From: Flavobacterium soli DSM 19725
GTDB lineage: Bacteria > Bacteroidota > Bacteroidia > Flavobacteriales > Flavobacteriaceae
Direction: 5' to 3'
Length of the DNA stretch: 64,000 nucleotides
Assembly (NCBI RefSeq): GCF_000422705.1
Contig: NZ_AUGO01000003.1
Span: 1-64,000, forward strand
A model generated the notes under the pieces. It was not told the origin of the DNA, did no database searches, and was given only the letters and a program-made list of their open reading frames with translations. How positions within the stretch are numbered: the stretch's first letter is position 1; every line of letters starts with the position of its first letter. Shown piece after piece: positions 42,520-52,287 of the stretch. Both the position numbers and the translations under genes were made by a program.

Positions 42520-43506
42520 TTATTTCAACACTATTTCTTTTGTTGTACTATTTGCCATTTTTTCGACAACTGGCAAAACATCCTGAATAAAGCTCGTCAT
42601 GTGTTTGGTATCCATCAACTCAAACTCATCATCAACATGATGATAATAAGGATAATTCTCAAAATCAAACGTACAAACTGTCTGACACGGAACACTAAAT
42701 TCTTGGAAAAAAGGATAATTATCCGATCGCATAAACAGCTGATATTGAAACTCCATCGGCAAATAGCCAACCAGTTTCTTTCCTGCATATTCATTTATTT
42801 TTGTTGCCATATTCGACCTGCTAAAACCAGTGATGTAAGCCGTATAATCCGCCCTCATCGGCACACCAATCATCTCAAAATTGAGCATTGAATACAAATT
42901 AAATTTCCTCTTCTTCAATTTTTCTGCCAAATGAACAGAACCTAACAAACCAACTTCTTCGGCTGTAAAAAACACTACCAGAATACTTCTTTTATTGGTT
43001 TTATTTTTACCAAAATACTTAGCAATTTCTGCGACAGCGGTAACTCCCGAAGCATCATCATTTGCACCATTATTAATTTTATCGCCATTGATTCCACCAT
43101 CTTTAGAAATCCCAATATGATCATAATGAGCTCCTAAAACGATAAACTCATTTTTCAAAACCGGATCATTTCCTTCAATATACCCTACAACGTTAAAAGT
43201 GGTATTCTTGAAATTAGACAATGTATCGCGAAAGCTTTGAAAATAGGGTTTCACTTGATATTCCACCAAAAGCTGCTCTAAAAAAGCACCTGCTTTATTG
43301 GTTCCAGCTGTTCCAGCCTCTCTTCCCTCAAAATCATCAGAAGTCAAAGTCTTTAAGGTTTGAGCCACACTTTTCTCATCTACTCTATAATTAAACGATG
43401 AGGCTGATTTTACAACTTCATTGGAAGTAGTTGCAACATCAGTAACCTTTGTGGTGGTTTTGCAACCAAAAATAAAAAGCGGAATTAAATAAAGTAATTT
43501 TCTCAT
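42520..43506 (-). CDS. M28 family lipoprotein aminopeptidase
   Basis: A 328-residue lipoprotein (lipobox FIFGC, Cys15). The zinc ligands of M28 peptidases are visible: His in LGAHYDHIG, bridging Asp in GANDDASG, Glu-Glu in FTAEEVGLLGS, and the late His in YYHHVDDEFEL. Such enzymes remove N-terminal residues from peptides, here at the periplasmic or outer-membrane face. An A/T-rich run at about 42431-42475 downstream may end it. Confidence 0.9.
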   Translation of the reverse strand: MRKLLYLIPLFIFGCKTTTKVTDVATTSNEVVKSASSFNYRVDEKSVAQTLKTLTSDDFEGREAGTAGTNKAGAFLEQLLVEYQVKPYFQSFRDTLSNFKNTTFNVVGYIEGNDPVLKNEFIVLGAHYDHIGISKDGGINGDKINNGANDDASGVTAVAEIAKYFGKNKTNKRSILVVFFTAEEVGLLGSVHLAEKLKKRKFNLYSMLNFEMIGVPMRADYTAYITGFSRSNMATKINEYAGKKLVGYLPMEFQYQLFMRSDNYPFFQEFSVPCQTVCTFDFENYPYYHHVDDEFELMDTKHMTSFIQDVLPVVEKMANSTTKEIVLK

Positions 43507-43540
43507 TTCAGTTTTGTTTTGTATCTGCTAAAATAAACAA

Positions 43541-43577
43541 AAAAACCCGTCTCATTGTATGAACGAGACGGGTTTTT
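43541..43577 (-). terminator. Terminator of the pdh genes
   Basis: AAAAACCCGTCTC (43541-43553) and GAGACGGGTTTTT (43565-43577) form a 13-bp stem with an 11-nt loop, followed on the minus strand by TTTTTTT-rich sequence. Confidence 0.85.
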
Positions 43578-43598
43578 ATCTATAATTTGTAAGCTTAA

Positions 43599-45257
43599 TT
43601 AAGCCAACATTGTAACTGGATTTTCTAAATATTGTTTCAAAGTCTGCAAGAACTGAGCTCCTGTAGCACCATCAACCGTTCTGTGATCACAAGCCAAAGT
43701 CAATGTCATCGTGTTCCCAACAACAATTTGTCCGTTTTTCACAACTGGTTTTTCAACGATTGCACCAACAGAAAGAATGGCAGAATTTGGCTGGTTAATG
43801 ATTGAAGTAAATTCAACTATACCAAACATTCCAAGGTTCGAAACTGTAAATGTACTTCCATCCATTTCGGCTGGTTGTAACTTTTTGCTTTTTGCTCTTC
43901 CTGCCAAATCTTTCACACTTGCACCAATTTGAGTCAAGCTCATCTGGTCCGTAAATTTCAATACAGGAACAACCAAACCATCTTCAACAGCAACAGCCAC
44001 ACCAATATTCACGTGGTGGTTGATGATTGTTACATCTTCTTTCCATTGTGAATTTACTTTTGGATGTTTTTTCAATGCCATTGCACTTGCCTTGATCACC
44101 AAGTCATTGAATGAAACTTTTGTATCAGGCAATGAATTGATTACGTTTCTAGACTGCATTGCATCATCCATTGTCACCTCAATTGTAAGGTAATAATGTG
44201 GTGCTGTGAATTTCGACTCCGACAATCTTCTCGCAATGGTTTTACGCATTTGAGAATTTTTGATTTCTTCAGCGAAAGCTTCACCAGCAGGAACAAATGG
44301 TTTTACTGGAGCTGCCTGAGCTGTTTCTGCTTTTGCAGAAGTTTCAGCTGTTGCTGGAGCAGCAGCTTGTGGCTTGAAGTTTTCAACATCGCTTTTCACG
44401 ATACGGCCATTCTCACCAGAACCTTTAACTTGAGAAAGATTGATTCCTTTTTCTTCGGCAATTTTTTTAGCCAAAGGCGAAGCAAAAATTCTTTTTCCGT
44501 CGTTATTTGCAACTTCAACTGTTTTTTCTTCAGATTTCTCTTCGGCAGTTTCTGTTTTTTCTTCTTTTGAAGCAGCTGAAGCCGAAGCACCACCTTTTTT
44601 ATAATTTTCTGCAACGCCTGTAACATCCGTTCCTTCTGGACCAATGATTGCCAAAACGCTGTCAACTGGAGCAGTCTGACCTTCTTCAACACCAATGAAC
44701 AATAAAGTTCCAGCGTTAAAAGATTCAAACTCCATTGTTGCTTTGTCCGTTTCAATTTCAGCCAAAATATCGCCTTCGCTTACTTTATCACCTACTTTTT
44801 TCAACCAAGTTGCAACTGTTCCGTCTGTCATGGTATCGCTCAAACGAGGCATTGTTACCACTATAACTCCCTTTGGTAAAGTAGCTGGAGCTTCTTTAGT
44901 TTCAGTTGCTGGTTTTTCTTCAGTAGTTTTTTCTTCTGCTTTTGGAGCTTCTGTTTTCTCTTCCGATTTTGCTTCCGCTGGAGCCGATTTTCCGTTTAAT
45001 AAATCAGAAATATCTTCACCTTCTTTTCCTATAATTGCCAAAAGCGAATCTACTGGTGCAGAATCTCCTTCCTGGATTCCAATATGCAATAAAGTCCCAG
45101 AATTGAAAGATTCAAATTCCATTGTAGCTTTATCGGTTTCAATTTCAGCGAGAATATCGCCTTCGCTGATTTTATCTCCTACTTTTTTAAGCCAAGTAGC
45201 TACAGTTCCTTCCGTCATTGTATCGCTCAAGCGAGGCATTGTGATTACTGTTGCCAT
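43599..45257 (-). CDS. pdhC: Pyruvate dehydrogenase E2, dihydrolipoamide acetyltransferase with two lipoyl domains
   Basis: A 552-residue E2. Two nearly identical lipoyl domains carry Lys43 and Lys172 in ETDKATMEFES, each followed by an acidic Ala/Glu/Lys linker. A peripheral-subunit-binding domain follows (FASPLAKKIAEEKGINLSQV, about residues 255-290), then the catalytic domain with HRTVDGATGAQFL near the end. It forms the core of the pyruvate dehydrogenase complex. It starts five bases after pdhA and ends at a strong terminator. Confidence 0.96.
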   Translation of the reverse strand: MATVITMPRLSDTMTEGTVATWLKKVGDKISEGDILAEIETDKATMEFESFNSGTLLHIGIQEGDSAPVDSLLAIIGKEGEDISDLLNGKSAPAEAKSEEKTEAPKAEEKTTEEKPATETKEAPATLPKGVIVVTMPRLSDTMTDGTVATWLKKVGDKVSEGDILAEIETDKATMEFESFNAGTLLFIGVEEGQTAPVDSVLAIIGPEGTDVTGVAENYKKGGASASAASKEEKTETAEEKSEEKTVEVANNDGKRIFASPLAKKIAEEKGINLSQVKGSGENGRIVKSDVENFKPQAAAPATAETSAKAETAQAAPVKPFVPAGEAFAEEIKNSQMRKTIARRLSESKFTAPHYYLTIEVTMDDAMQSRNVINSLPDTKVSFNDLVIKASAMALKKHPKVNSQWKEDVTIINHHVNIGVAVAVEDGLVVPVLKFTDQMSLTQIGASVKDLAGRAKSKKLQPAEMDGSTFTVSNLGMFGIVEFTSIINQPNSAILSVGAIVEKPVVKNGQIVVGNTMTLTLACDHRTVDGATGAQFLQTLKQYLENPVTMLA

Positions 45258-45262
45258 ATTGA

Positions 45263-46261
45263 TTATAATTTATGTGGGATGAAAGGATAATTTTCTTGTT
45301 CGTATACTACATCATAAAGTTGCTGTACCTCTGGGAAAGCAGATTCTTCGGCGAATGTTGCACATTCTTCTACTAAATCTTTTACTCTTTCGTCAATTGC
45401 TTCAATTTCTTCGTCTGTAGCAAATTTTTGGTCTTTGATTACATCCAAAACTTGCGTAATCGGGTCAATTTTTTTGTACTCCTCAACCTCTTCTTTTGTT
45501 CTGTATAATTGAGCATCCGACATTGAGTGTCCCCTGTAACGGTATGTTTTCATTTCAAGGAAAGTTGGTCCGTCTCCACGACGTGCTCTTTCAATTGCTT
45601 CATGCATTGCTTCTGCAACTTTTACAGGATTCATTCCGTCAACTGGTCCACAAGGCATTTCATATCCTAAACCAAGTTTCCAAATATCAGTGTGATTTGC
45701 AGTTCTTTCTACAGAAGTTCCCATTGCATAACCGTTGTTTTCAACGATGAATACTACTGGAAGTTTCCAAAGCATCGCCATATTGAAAGCTTCGTGCAAA
45801 GAACCTTGACGTGCTGCACCATCACCAAAATAGGTCATTGTTACACCACCAGTTTCAAAATATTTATCTGCGAAAGCGATACCGGCACCAACAGGAATTT
45901 GAGCCCCTACGATTCCGTGACCACCATAAAAACCGTGTTCTTTAGAAAAGATATGCATCGATCCTCCCATACCTTTGGATGTTCCTGTTACTTTTCCTAG
46001 TAACTCTGCCATTACTTTTTTAGGATCAACACCCATACCAATTGGCTGAACGTGATTTCTATAAGCAGTAATCATTTTATCTTTAGACAAGTCCATAGCG
46101 TGTAAAGCACCCGCCAAAACTGCTTCCTGACCATTGTATAAGTGAAGAAATCCTCTTACTTTTTGTTGTATGTAAAGTGCTGCTAGTTTGTCTTCAAACT
46201 TTCTCCAAAGTAGCATATCTTCATACCACTTTAAATAAACCTCTTTTGTAATTTCTTTCAT
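45263..46261 (-). CDS. pdhA: Pyruvate dehydrogenase E1 component, alpha subunit
   Basis: A 332-residue thiamine diphosphate enzyme subunit. GDGAARQGSLHEAFNMA and VVFIVENNGYAMGTS form the TPP/Mg motif GDG-x(about 26)-NN. The phosphorylation-loop-like YRYRGHSMSD is present. ATG 46259-46261 (minus) is used; the 25 codons upstream lie in promoter-like DNA with a TCCCGA/TCGGGA hairpin (46340-46365). The E1-beta gene is not in this window and must be elsewhere. Confidence 0.95.
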   Translation of the reverse strand: MKEITKEVYLKWYEDMLLWRKFEDKLAALYIQQKVRGFLHLYNGQEAVLAGALHAMDLSKDKMITAYRNHVQPIGMGVDPKKVMAELLGKVTGTSKGMGGSMHIFSKEHGFYGGHGIVGAQIPVGAGIAFADKYFETGGVTMTYFGDGAARQGSLHEAFNMAMLWKLPVVFIVENNGYAMGTSVERTANHTDIWKLGLGYEMPCGPVDGMNPVKVAEAMHEAIERARRGDGPTFLEMKTYRYRGHSMSDAQLYRTKEEVEEYKKIDPITQVLDVIKDQKFATDEEIEAIDERVKDLVEECATFAEESAFPEVQQLYDVVYEQENYPFIPHKL

Positions 46262-46416
46262 CTGAATTTTCCTTTTGCTAATGTTGCTTGTGAATGTATT
46301 TAATCGATTACTTCGCAAGATAGTTTCCTCACACAAATTTCGTCCCGAAGTGTCGGGAGCAAAAATAAGACATTCCGAGTAAGAAGTAAAATTTAAAACA
46401 TCATTTTATAGTTTTT

Positions 46417-46899
46417 TTACAAGAAGTTTTTATCAAACATAAAAGGAAGTAAGTTTTTCAAAGAATCCGACTTATAAATTGCACCACTTTCTCCCATAAA
46501 ATAAATTTCGATTGGATATTCTTGTTTAAACTCATATTCAGCAATTGCTTGCCTGCATGCTCCACAAGGAGGAATTGGCGAAGTAACTGACTTTTTATCG
46601 GCAGTTGCAGAAATTGCTATTTGGAGTATTTTTACATCCGGATAAATGGCCCCTGCTTGAAAAATAGCCACACGTTCTGCACAAAGTCCAGATGGATAGG
46701 CTGCATTTTCTTGATTAGAACCTAGAACAATTTTTCCGTTATCTAAAAGAATTGCCGCTCCTACTCTAAATTTAGAATAAGGTGCATAGGCTTTCTTACG
46801 AATTTCAACCGCTCTTTCCATCAATTTCTGGATGTTTCCCGGAAGTTCATTCAAACTATCAAATACCGAAAATGTTGTGGTAATATTAATCTCTTTCAT
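46417..46899 (-). CDS. cdd: Cytidine deaminase
   Basis: A 160-residue homotetrameric-type deaminase that turns cytidine into uridine. Zinc ligands are Cys73 in CAE (with Glu75 as proton shuttle), Cys112 and Cys115 in PPCGACRQ. The substrate-binding segment YSKFRVGAAIL is present. It lies between porV and pdhA on the same strand; a terminator separates it from porV, so it probably has its own promoter. Confidence 0.94.
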   Translation of the reverse strand: MKEINITTTFSVFDSLNELPGNIQKLMERAVEIRKKAYAPYSKFRVGAAILLDNGKIVLGSNQENAAYPSGLCAERVAIFQAGAIYPDVKILQIAISATADKKSVTSPIPPCGACRQAIAEYEFKQEYPIEIYFMGESGAIYKSDSLKNLLPFMFDKNFL

Positions 46900-46927
46900 T
46901 TATAAATTTTATTTCTTTTTAGGGGAA

Positions 46928-46967
46928 AAAAAATCCAAATCTCATTCATCTGAAATTTGGATTTTTT
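46928..46967 (-). terminator. Terminator after porV
   Basis: AAAAAATCCAAAT (46928-46940) pairs with ATTTGGATTTTTT (46955-46967). The T run of the minus strand is within and after the stem. Confidence 0.75.
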
Positions 46968-46986
46968 ATAAATTTTATTTTAAATG

Positions 46987-48183
46987 CTAGTATTCGTCGT
47001 ATTGATCTCCAAAAGCGAAACTAAGCGAAAATCTCAATGTGTTTTCTAACGGATTTCTCACTTTTGATGCTGAGAACAAATAGGAAACATCAATTTTCAC
47101 TACGTTATATTTGAAACCTGCTCCAAGCGAGAAAAATTTTCTGGCTCCTTTTAATGGGCTTTCATTAAAATAACCCGCTCTCAAAGCAAATGAATCCTGG
47201 TATAAATATTCTGCACCAACTGAATAGGTGAATTCTTTTAGTTCTTCACTAAAACCATCTGGTGCATCCCCAAATGATTTAAAAATTCCTTCTACCCAAC
47301 CTGTTCTTCTGTAATCTTCTCTAACTTTAGTTTCAGCAGCAACTACTTCAGCATCCTCTATTTCACCATCACCATCTAAATCTACATAATTTGGATATTG
47401 AGGTGTTGGAACTAATAATTTTGCAAGTTCAATATTTACTGCAACCTTATTATAATCGTCAAAAATAAAATCGAAACCAGTACCAATTCTCATGTTAGCT
47501 GGCAGAAAATTGGAGCTAAATTGATCATCGTCGTAACTAATTTTTGGACCAAGGTTTTGCAAGTTGAAACCCGCTCTCCATCTTCCGTTAAAATCATCAT
47601 AAGCAATCTCTTCTGATTGATAAAATGCCGCAACGTCTACTGCAAATGAACTAGCTGGGGAAGCATCTGTATTTTCTGTTGCTACCCTTAGTGCAGAACG
47701 AATGTATCTTCCAGCAACTGACATGGAAAAACGCTCACTCAATTTCAAAGCATACGATCCATCTAATGCAAATTCATTAGGACTAACAACATTTACAGGT
47801 TCAGCAGGATCATCCGTTTGTCTCAATTCGATATCGCCGAAACCAAAAAATCTCAAACTTCCCGCAAAGGCGCTTTTTTCGTTAATTCTATTGAAATAAT
47901 TTACTTGACCTAGCGAAATATCGTTTACCAGGCCCGTTAAATAAGGCGTATAGCTTATTGCAAAACCTTGTTTATCAAGGGAGAATGCATATTTTGCTGG
48001 ATTCCATTGTTGTGAATAGGCATCGGTAGAGGTAGCAACTCCTTGATCCGCCATTCCAGCAGCTCTCGCATCTGCAGCAACCATCAAAAAGGGAACACCA
48101 GTAGTTATTGGGTTAGCATTTTCTTGTGCTTGTATAAATTGTGCTAAGAACAAACAAATTATTACTATTGAAATCTTTTTCAT
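46987..48183 (-). CDS. porV: Type IX secretion outer membrane protein PorV (LptO)
   Basis: A 398-residue outer membrane beta-barrel with a signal peptide ending near QFIQAQ. TGVPFLMVAADARAAGMADQ is the signature start of PorV, followed by SQQWNPAKYAF. Alternating strands run to the C-terminal aromatic-rich end FSLSFAFGDQYDEY. PorV shuttles T9SS substrates from the translocon to the PorU attachment complex. It follows porU by 43 bases, the order I know from F. johnsoniae (gldJ, porU, porV). Confidence 0.93.
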   Translation of the reverse strand: MKKISIVIICLFLAQFIQAQENANPITTGVPFLMVAADARAAGMADQGVATSTDAYSQQWNPAKYAFSLDKQGFAISYTPYLTGLVNDISLGQVNYFNRINEKSAFAGSLRFFGFGDIELRQTDDPAEPVNVVSPNEFALDGSYALKLSERFSMSVAGRYIRSALRVATENTDASPASSFAVDVAAFYQSEEIAYDDFNGRWRAGFNLQNLGPKISYDDDQFSSNFLPANMRIGTGFDFIFDDYNKVAVNIELAKLLVPTPQYPNYVDLDGDGEIEDAEVVAAETKVREDYRRTGWVEGIFKSFGDAPDGFSEELKEFTYSVGAEYLYQDSFALRAGYFNESPLKGARKFFSLGAGFKYNVVKIDVSYLFSASKVRNPLENTLRFSLSFAFGDQYDEY

Positions 48184-48226
48184 TCTGAATTTTTAAAAAA
48201 TATAATTAAACAAATATAGTATTTTA

Positions 48227-51200
48227 TTAAAGTATAACAAGTTTCTCGTACTTTTCTGTCTTTTTGTTGGTAAGGCTTGATTTCACGGTAAGTTTATAAA
48301 TATAAACCCCTTTCCCTATTTTGTCGCCAAAGTCATCTTTTCCATCCCACGTTATCTCACGTGATAAAAATCCTTCGGTATTTACGATTTGGTTTCTTGT
48401 CCACACCACTTTTCCTGTAACCGTCATGACTTGAACCTGCACATCTAATGGTTCGAAAGGCCTGTTGTGCGTGAACCAAAATTGGGTATAACTCACGAAT
48501 GGATTCGGATAATTAAGCACATTGGTTAGCGTTAATGTTTCATCACCCACAACAATAAACTGGATCTCGGCTGTAACCAAATTATTATACACATCCCAAC
48601 CTTTAAACGTAATAGTATGCAACCCTTTTTCTAGATTACGAAAAGGAAATTTGATTTTGCCTTTCGTATAATCATCCAATTCGGTTTCGTAATAATCATT
48701 CAAGATATAGGGATTGTTTTCATCACCATCTAAAATCGCTATCATATCATGCCCGATTCCGCTGGCAGTGTTGAGTCCGTTTTCATCTTCCAAAAAGGCT
48801 AAAAATATCGGTGACTCATTTGTAATTCCACCCGAAACAAAACTTTCGTCATTCATGTACAGTTTTGCTCTTGGGGCGATATTATCAGCAGCGGCATTTT
48901 CATTTATACCACCAACTTTTATATCATTGTTATAACCTGTCTGATTTTCAAAAAATCCTGTTTTCTTGGCATAAAAACTCACTCTGCCATTATCTACTGG
49001 CACACGAATATCCCTTGGAACCACAAAACCGAATTCGAATTGACCATTTGCTACCGATGCATTTCCTCTAAAAATAGTTTCGCCCAAAGCTACAAAAGGC
49101 ATTGTGGGACCGGTAACAGTTGGACTTACACTCACAACAGCATCAAAATTATCATTCCTTAAAGTATTTTTATTGACATTCTTATCAAAAATATTCACAG
49201 CAAGTTCTCCATTATAATTTGAAAGCAAATTATTGTTTTCATCAACAACTTGACCAGCCAATTTAACAAATCCTAATGCTTTCAAATCATCTACTGGACC
49301 TGTAATTGGCATATCATTAACTTGAGTCAACACAACTTTAGGCCTAGGAATAGCCATCATTATTGCTGGATCCCCAATACACACCACTACCCTGGTAGAC
49401 ATCTCATTCTTGGCTAATCGAAGTGCTTCACCAATAGAAACATATTGATTTGAACCATACGAAAATAAATATTTAGACAATACTGGATTGAATTCTTGAG
49501 CCTCAATTTGACCAATAGAACGAACCGTTGTTAACATTGAAATCGCACCGCCACTTGGGTTCAAATACATGAATTCACCACCGGCTTTTCGCAAGGGATT
49601 GTCAAATCTAGAATAAGTGCAGGTCAAGGTGATGAAAACTGGATATTTAAATCGATTGTTCAAGTTTTCACCATCGGCTTTTTCCCATATTCTTTCAACT
49701 GCCAATCCATCTTCTCCGCCATGTCCAAGATAATTGAACATCAAAGCTCCTTTTTCGAAGGCTTCAAATATCTCTTTTCGAGCTTTAGGATAACGATCAC
49801 CTCCTGCAGCCGATTCTTGCTCATAAGAGTCTATATAAATTTTCTTGGCATTTATAAAAGGTTTTTCTTCTACAATTTTATCGGCAACAACATTTTGATA
49901 ATATTGAAGCTGATTATCCCCAGTTCGAACTGGATCTGGATCGTCTGCAATAAACACCGTATTGTTTCGCCAATTTCCATAGGACTCTAAAGCATGATAT
50001 TCTATTACCTTATTCACCATTTCATCCGCTTCTTGGACCGTACTCACAATCATTCTTCCTACAGCAACATCGAGTCCTGTTCCGTTAACATTTCCACCTT
50101 CATTATCATCCATTAAAACAAAAAAATCATCGGAACAAAATGAACTTCCTCCTTCAGAACCCCCAAACAAGGCATGATAAATAGGAACAATGTTATTATT
50201 ATTTTGAATTCTATCCTTGAAATCGAATGATGTATCACCAAAAAGATTCAGATATTTTACTCTTTTATTATCCGAAGAAGCATTTTTATAAACATATTTA
50301 ACCAAGTTTCGGATAGCCCCGATATCTTGTTTTCCAGAAGAAAATTCGTGGTAGATATTTTCCAGATGCACTACTTTAACATTTAGAGCCGAATAACTTC
50401 TATGAAAATTAGCCAATTTTTCTGCCGAAGCATTCAAAAAAGCAGGTGTTACAATTATATAATCAACATCTTGAAATTGGCCTTGAGCATTTTTAAAAAT
50501 CGTACCTTTAATATTCTGATTGACAACCTTTGATCTGGATTCTTTTAGAGGAGTATAATAATCTTGCTTGTCGACTGCTATATATTTTCGAACCTCACCC
50601 AAACTTGCCTTGAAAGAAAATGAATTCTGATTATCATTTTGCACCGATGACACATTATAAATATCAGTTATATCCCAAACCTGACCAATTGTAGTTGCAG
50701 TTGAGAATTGAAACTCACCGAATCCCGTCATTGTTGCCGCTGCATCATATTGAAACCTGAATTGCTTTCCATAGCCGTGAAGATTTCTTTTTGCTTTTAA
50801 AATCAAAAAATCAAAATATCCTTTTGAACTTGGAACACCACCATTATTGAATTCAACATCTATTGTTACATCTGCCGAAGCATTTGCAGTAAAATTTATT
50901 TGCCCATCTCTATAAAAACCGTCAAAACCTCCGGGACCAACTGCTCCAATATTTAAAGAACCAGCTTCAACTCCATTTGCCTTGATACTAAATGAGGTCG
51001 CATTTAATGCATCCACAGCAGCTGCAAATGTTAGATTGATCGGTTCAGAAGCGACAATATTTGGAAATTCAAATTCATAACTTCTCTGATTTACAAAGCT
51101 AAATTCTTCGCCAAACCATCGTCTTCCCAATCTTCCAATGTTTACCAAATCCAATTCATGAAACTGATAGTCATCAAAAATGTTAATTGGCGTTGCATTT

Positions 51201-52075
51201 GACGTAATGGTTGGCATCGGGCTGATCCTTTTTCCAAAAGCTCCTTCTACATTAATATAATAATAGGACTTGTTTTCGTATAAATTGTTGTGCGAAAAAT
51301 TTTCCTGACTCCAATTATCAACTCCTTCTGCATAAAAAAGAATATAATCCTGATCATTGAAAACCTGATCTTCTTCGCCCACAACCTGAATGGCGTTTTC
51401 CTCCAAATCCGATGGGTAATCGACAGCATTTCCAAGCGGAACCATCCTGCCTCCATTTCCATAAATCTTGATGCTTCTCGGATTCAATCCATTCATTTGC
51501 ACTCCCAGCTGTTGCAGAAACGATTTTGAAATTCTATAAACTCCTGATTTTTCTACATAAAAACGGTACCAGCTACCAGAGGCCAAGACAGAATTTGAGA
51601 TTTCATCAAAACCCCTCTTTGAAAACGACACCTCAGTACCATTCGCAACGGTATAGGTAAAGGATTTTATTTTTTTATAACCTGTTCCTTCCTTTACTAT
51701 AGGAGAAAGTTTAAAATTAGCAAACTTCAAATCTCTTGCAGTAACATTATGAATTGTCGCTGTTAACTTCGCAGAAATTGCTTTTCTTGAAAGATCACCC
51801 AACTTTGATTCTGGAATGGCTTCATAAACCACATTCGAAATCACTAAAGACTTTTCGTCAATTGTAGTACCAACTGGAATATTAGAACGGAAATAAATTG
51901 CTTTCTCTACTTCATCAAAATGAAAGTGCATACCCTCAAACTGTGGTGTACTTAATTGGTAGGTTCCGAATGAAAGAGTAGTGTTTTCATTCCAATTGAT
52001 TATAACATCGCCCTTCACTTGACCTTTTGCAAGCAAAGAACATAAGACTAAAATAAAAAAAAGTACTCTTTTCAT
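48227..52075 (-). CDS. porU: Type IX secretion system sortase PorU
   Basis: A 1282-residue gingipain-type (C25) cysteine peptidase that removes the C-terminal signal of T9SS cargo. Catalytic candidates are His785 in YLGHGGEDG and Cys819 in TLTCTYSRFDNP. A signal peptide (about 18 residues) precedes a long N-terminal Ig-like region. The C-terminal region LNYPNPFVSYTQFWF through KGVYIYKLTVKS resembles a T9SS-type CTD, as PorU itself has. It is divergent from gldJ; the 212-base gap holds both promoters. Confidence 0.95.
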   Translation of the reverse strand: MKRVLFFILVLCSLLAKGQVKGDVIINWNENTTLSFGTYQLSTPQFEGMHFHFDEVEKAIYFRSNIPVGTTIDEKSLVISNVVYEAIPESKLGDLSRKAISAKLTATIHNVTARDLKFANFKLSPIVKEGTGYKKIKSFTYTVANGTEVSFSKRGFDEISNSVLASGSWYRFYVEKSGVYRISKSFLQQLGVQMNGLNPRSIKIYGNGGRMVPLGNAVDYPSDLEENAIQVVGEEDQVFNDQDYILFYAEGVDNWSQENFSHNNLYENKSYYYINVEGAFGKRISPMPTITSNATPINIFDDYQFHELDLVNIGRLGRRWFGEEFSFVNQRSYEFEFPNIVASEPINLTFAAAVDALNATSFSIKANGVEAGSLNIGAVGPGGFDGFYRDGQINFTANASADVTIDVEFNNGGVPSSKGYFDFLILKAKRNLHGYGKQFRFQYDAAATMTGFGEFQFSTATTIGQVWDITDIYNVSSVQNDNQNSFSFKASLGEVRKYIAVDKQDYYTPLKESRSKVVNQNIKGTIFKNAQGQFQDVDYIIVTPAFLNASAEKLANFHRSYSALNVKVVHLENIYHEFSSGKQDIGAIRNLVKYVYKNASSDNKRVKYLNLFGDTSFDFKDRIQNNNNIVPIYHALFGGSEGGSSFCSDDFFVLMDDNEGGNVNGTGLDVAVGRMIVSTVQEADEMVNKVIEYHALESYGNWRNNTVFIADDPDPVRTGDNQLQYYQNVVADKIVEEKPFINAKKIYIDSYEQESAAGGDRYPKARKEIFEAFEKGALMFNYLGHGGEDGLAVERIWEKADGENLNNRFKYPVFITLTCTYSRFDNPLRKAGGEFMYLNPSGGAISMLTTVRSIGQIEAQEFNPVLSKYLFSYGSNQYVSIGEALRLAKNEMSTRVVVCIGDPAIMMAIPRPKVVLTQVNDMPITGPVDDLKALGFVKLAGQVVDENNNLLSNYNGELAVNIFDKNVNKNTLRNDNFDAVVSVSPTVTGPTMPFVALGETIFRGNASVANGQFEFGFVVPRDIRVPVDNGRVSFYAKKTGFFENQTGYNNDIKVGGINENAAADNIAPRAKLYMNDESFVSGGITNESPIFLAFLEDENGLNTASGIGHDMIAILDGDENNPYILNDYYETELDDYTKGKIKFPFRNLEKGLHTITFKGWDVYNNLVTAEIQFIVVGDETLTLTNVLNYPNPFVSYTQFWFTHNRPFEPLDVQVQVMTVTGKVVWTRNQIVNTEGFLSREITWDGKDDFGDKIGKGVYIYKLTVKSSLTNKKTEKYEKLVIL

Positions 52076-52287
52076 CAGAATTGAAAACGTGGTATGGGTT
52101 GTTTTATTACTATACGGTAAAATTAATTTATTTAGTTTGTGTAAAAGAATAATATTTCAATTAATTTTACGTTCTAATTTCGAACAGAAAACAAATAATT
52201 TAATTTTTGTTATTATTTAAAAAAAGGTGTTGCAGTGTAAGGGTTAATTATTATATTGCGCCACGAAATTTATTACCTACTGAAAGT

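Noticed and set aside
44695..45282. 195-codon plus-strand frame opposite the E2 lipoyl region
   Set aside because: Its Ser/Val/Ala-rich repeats simply mirror the duplicated lipoyl domains and linkers on the other strand.
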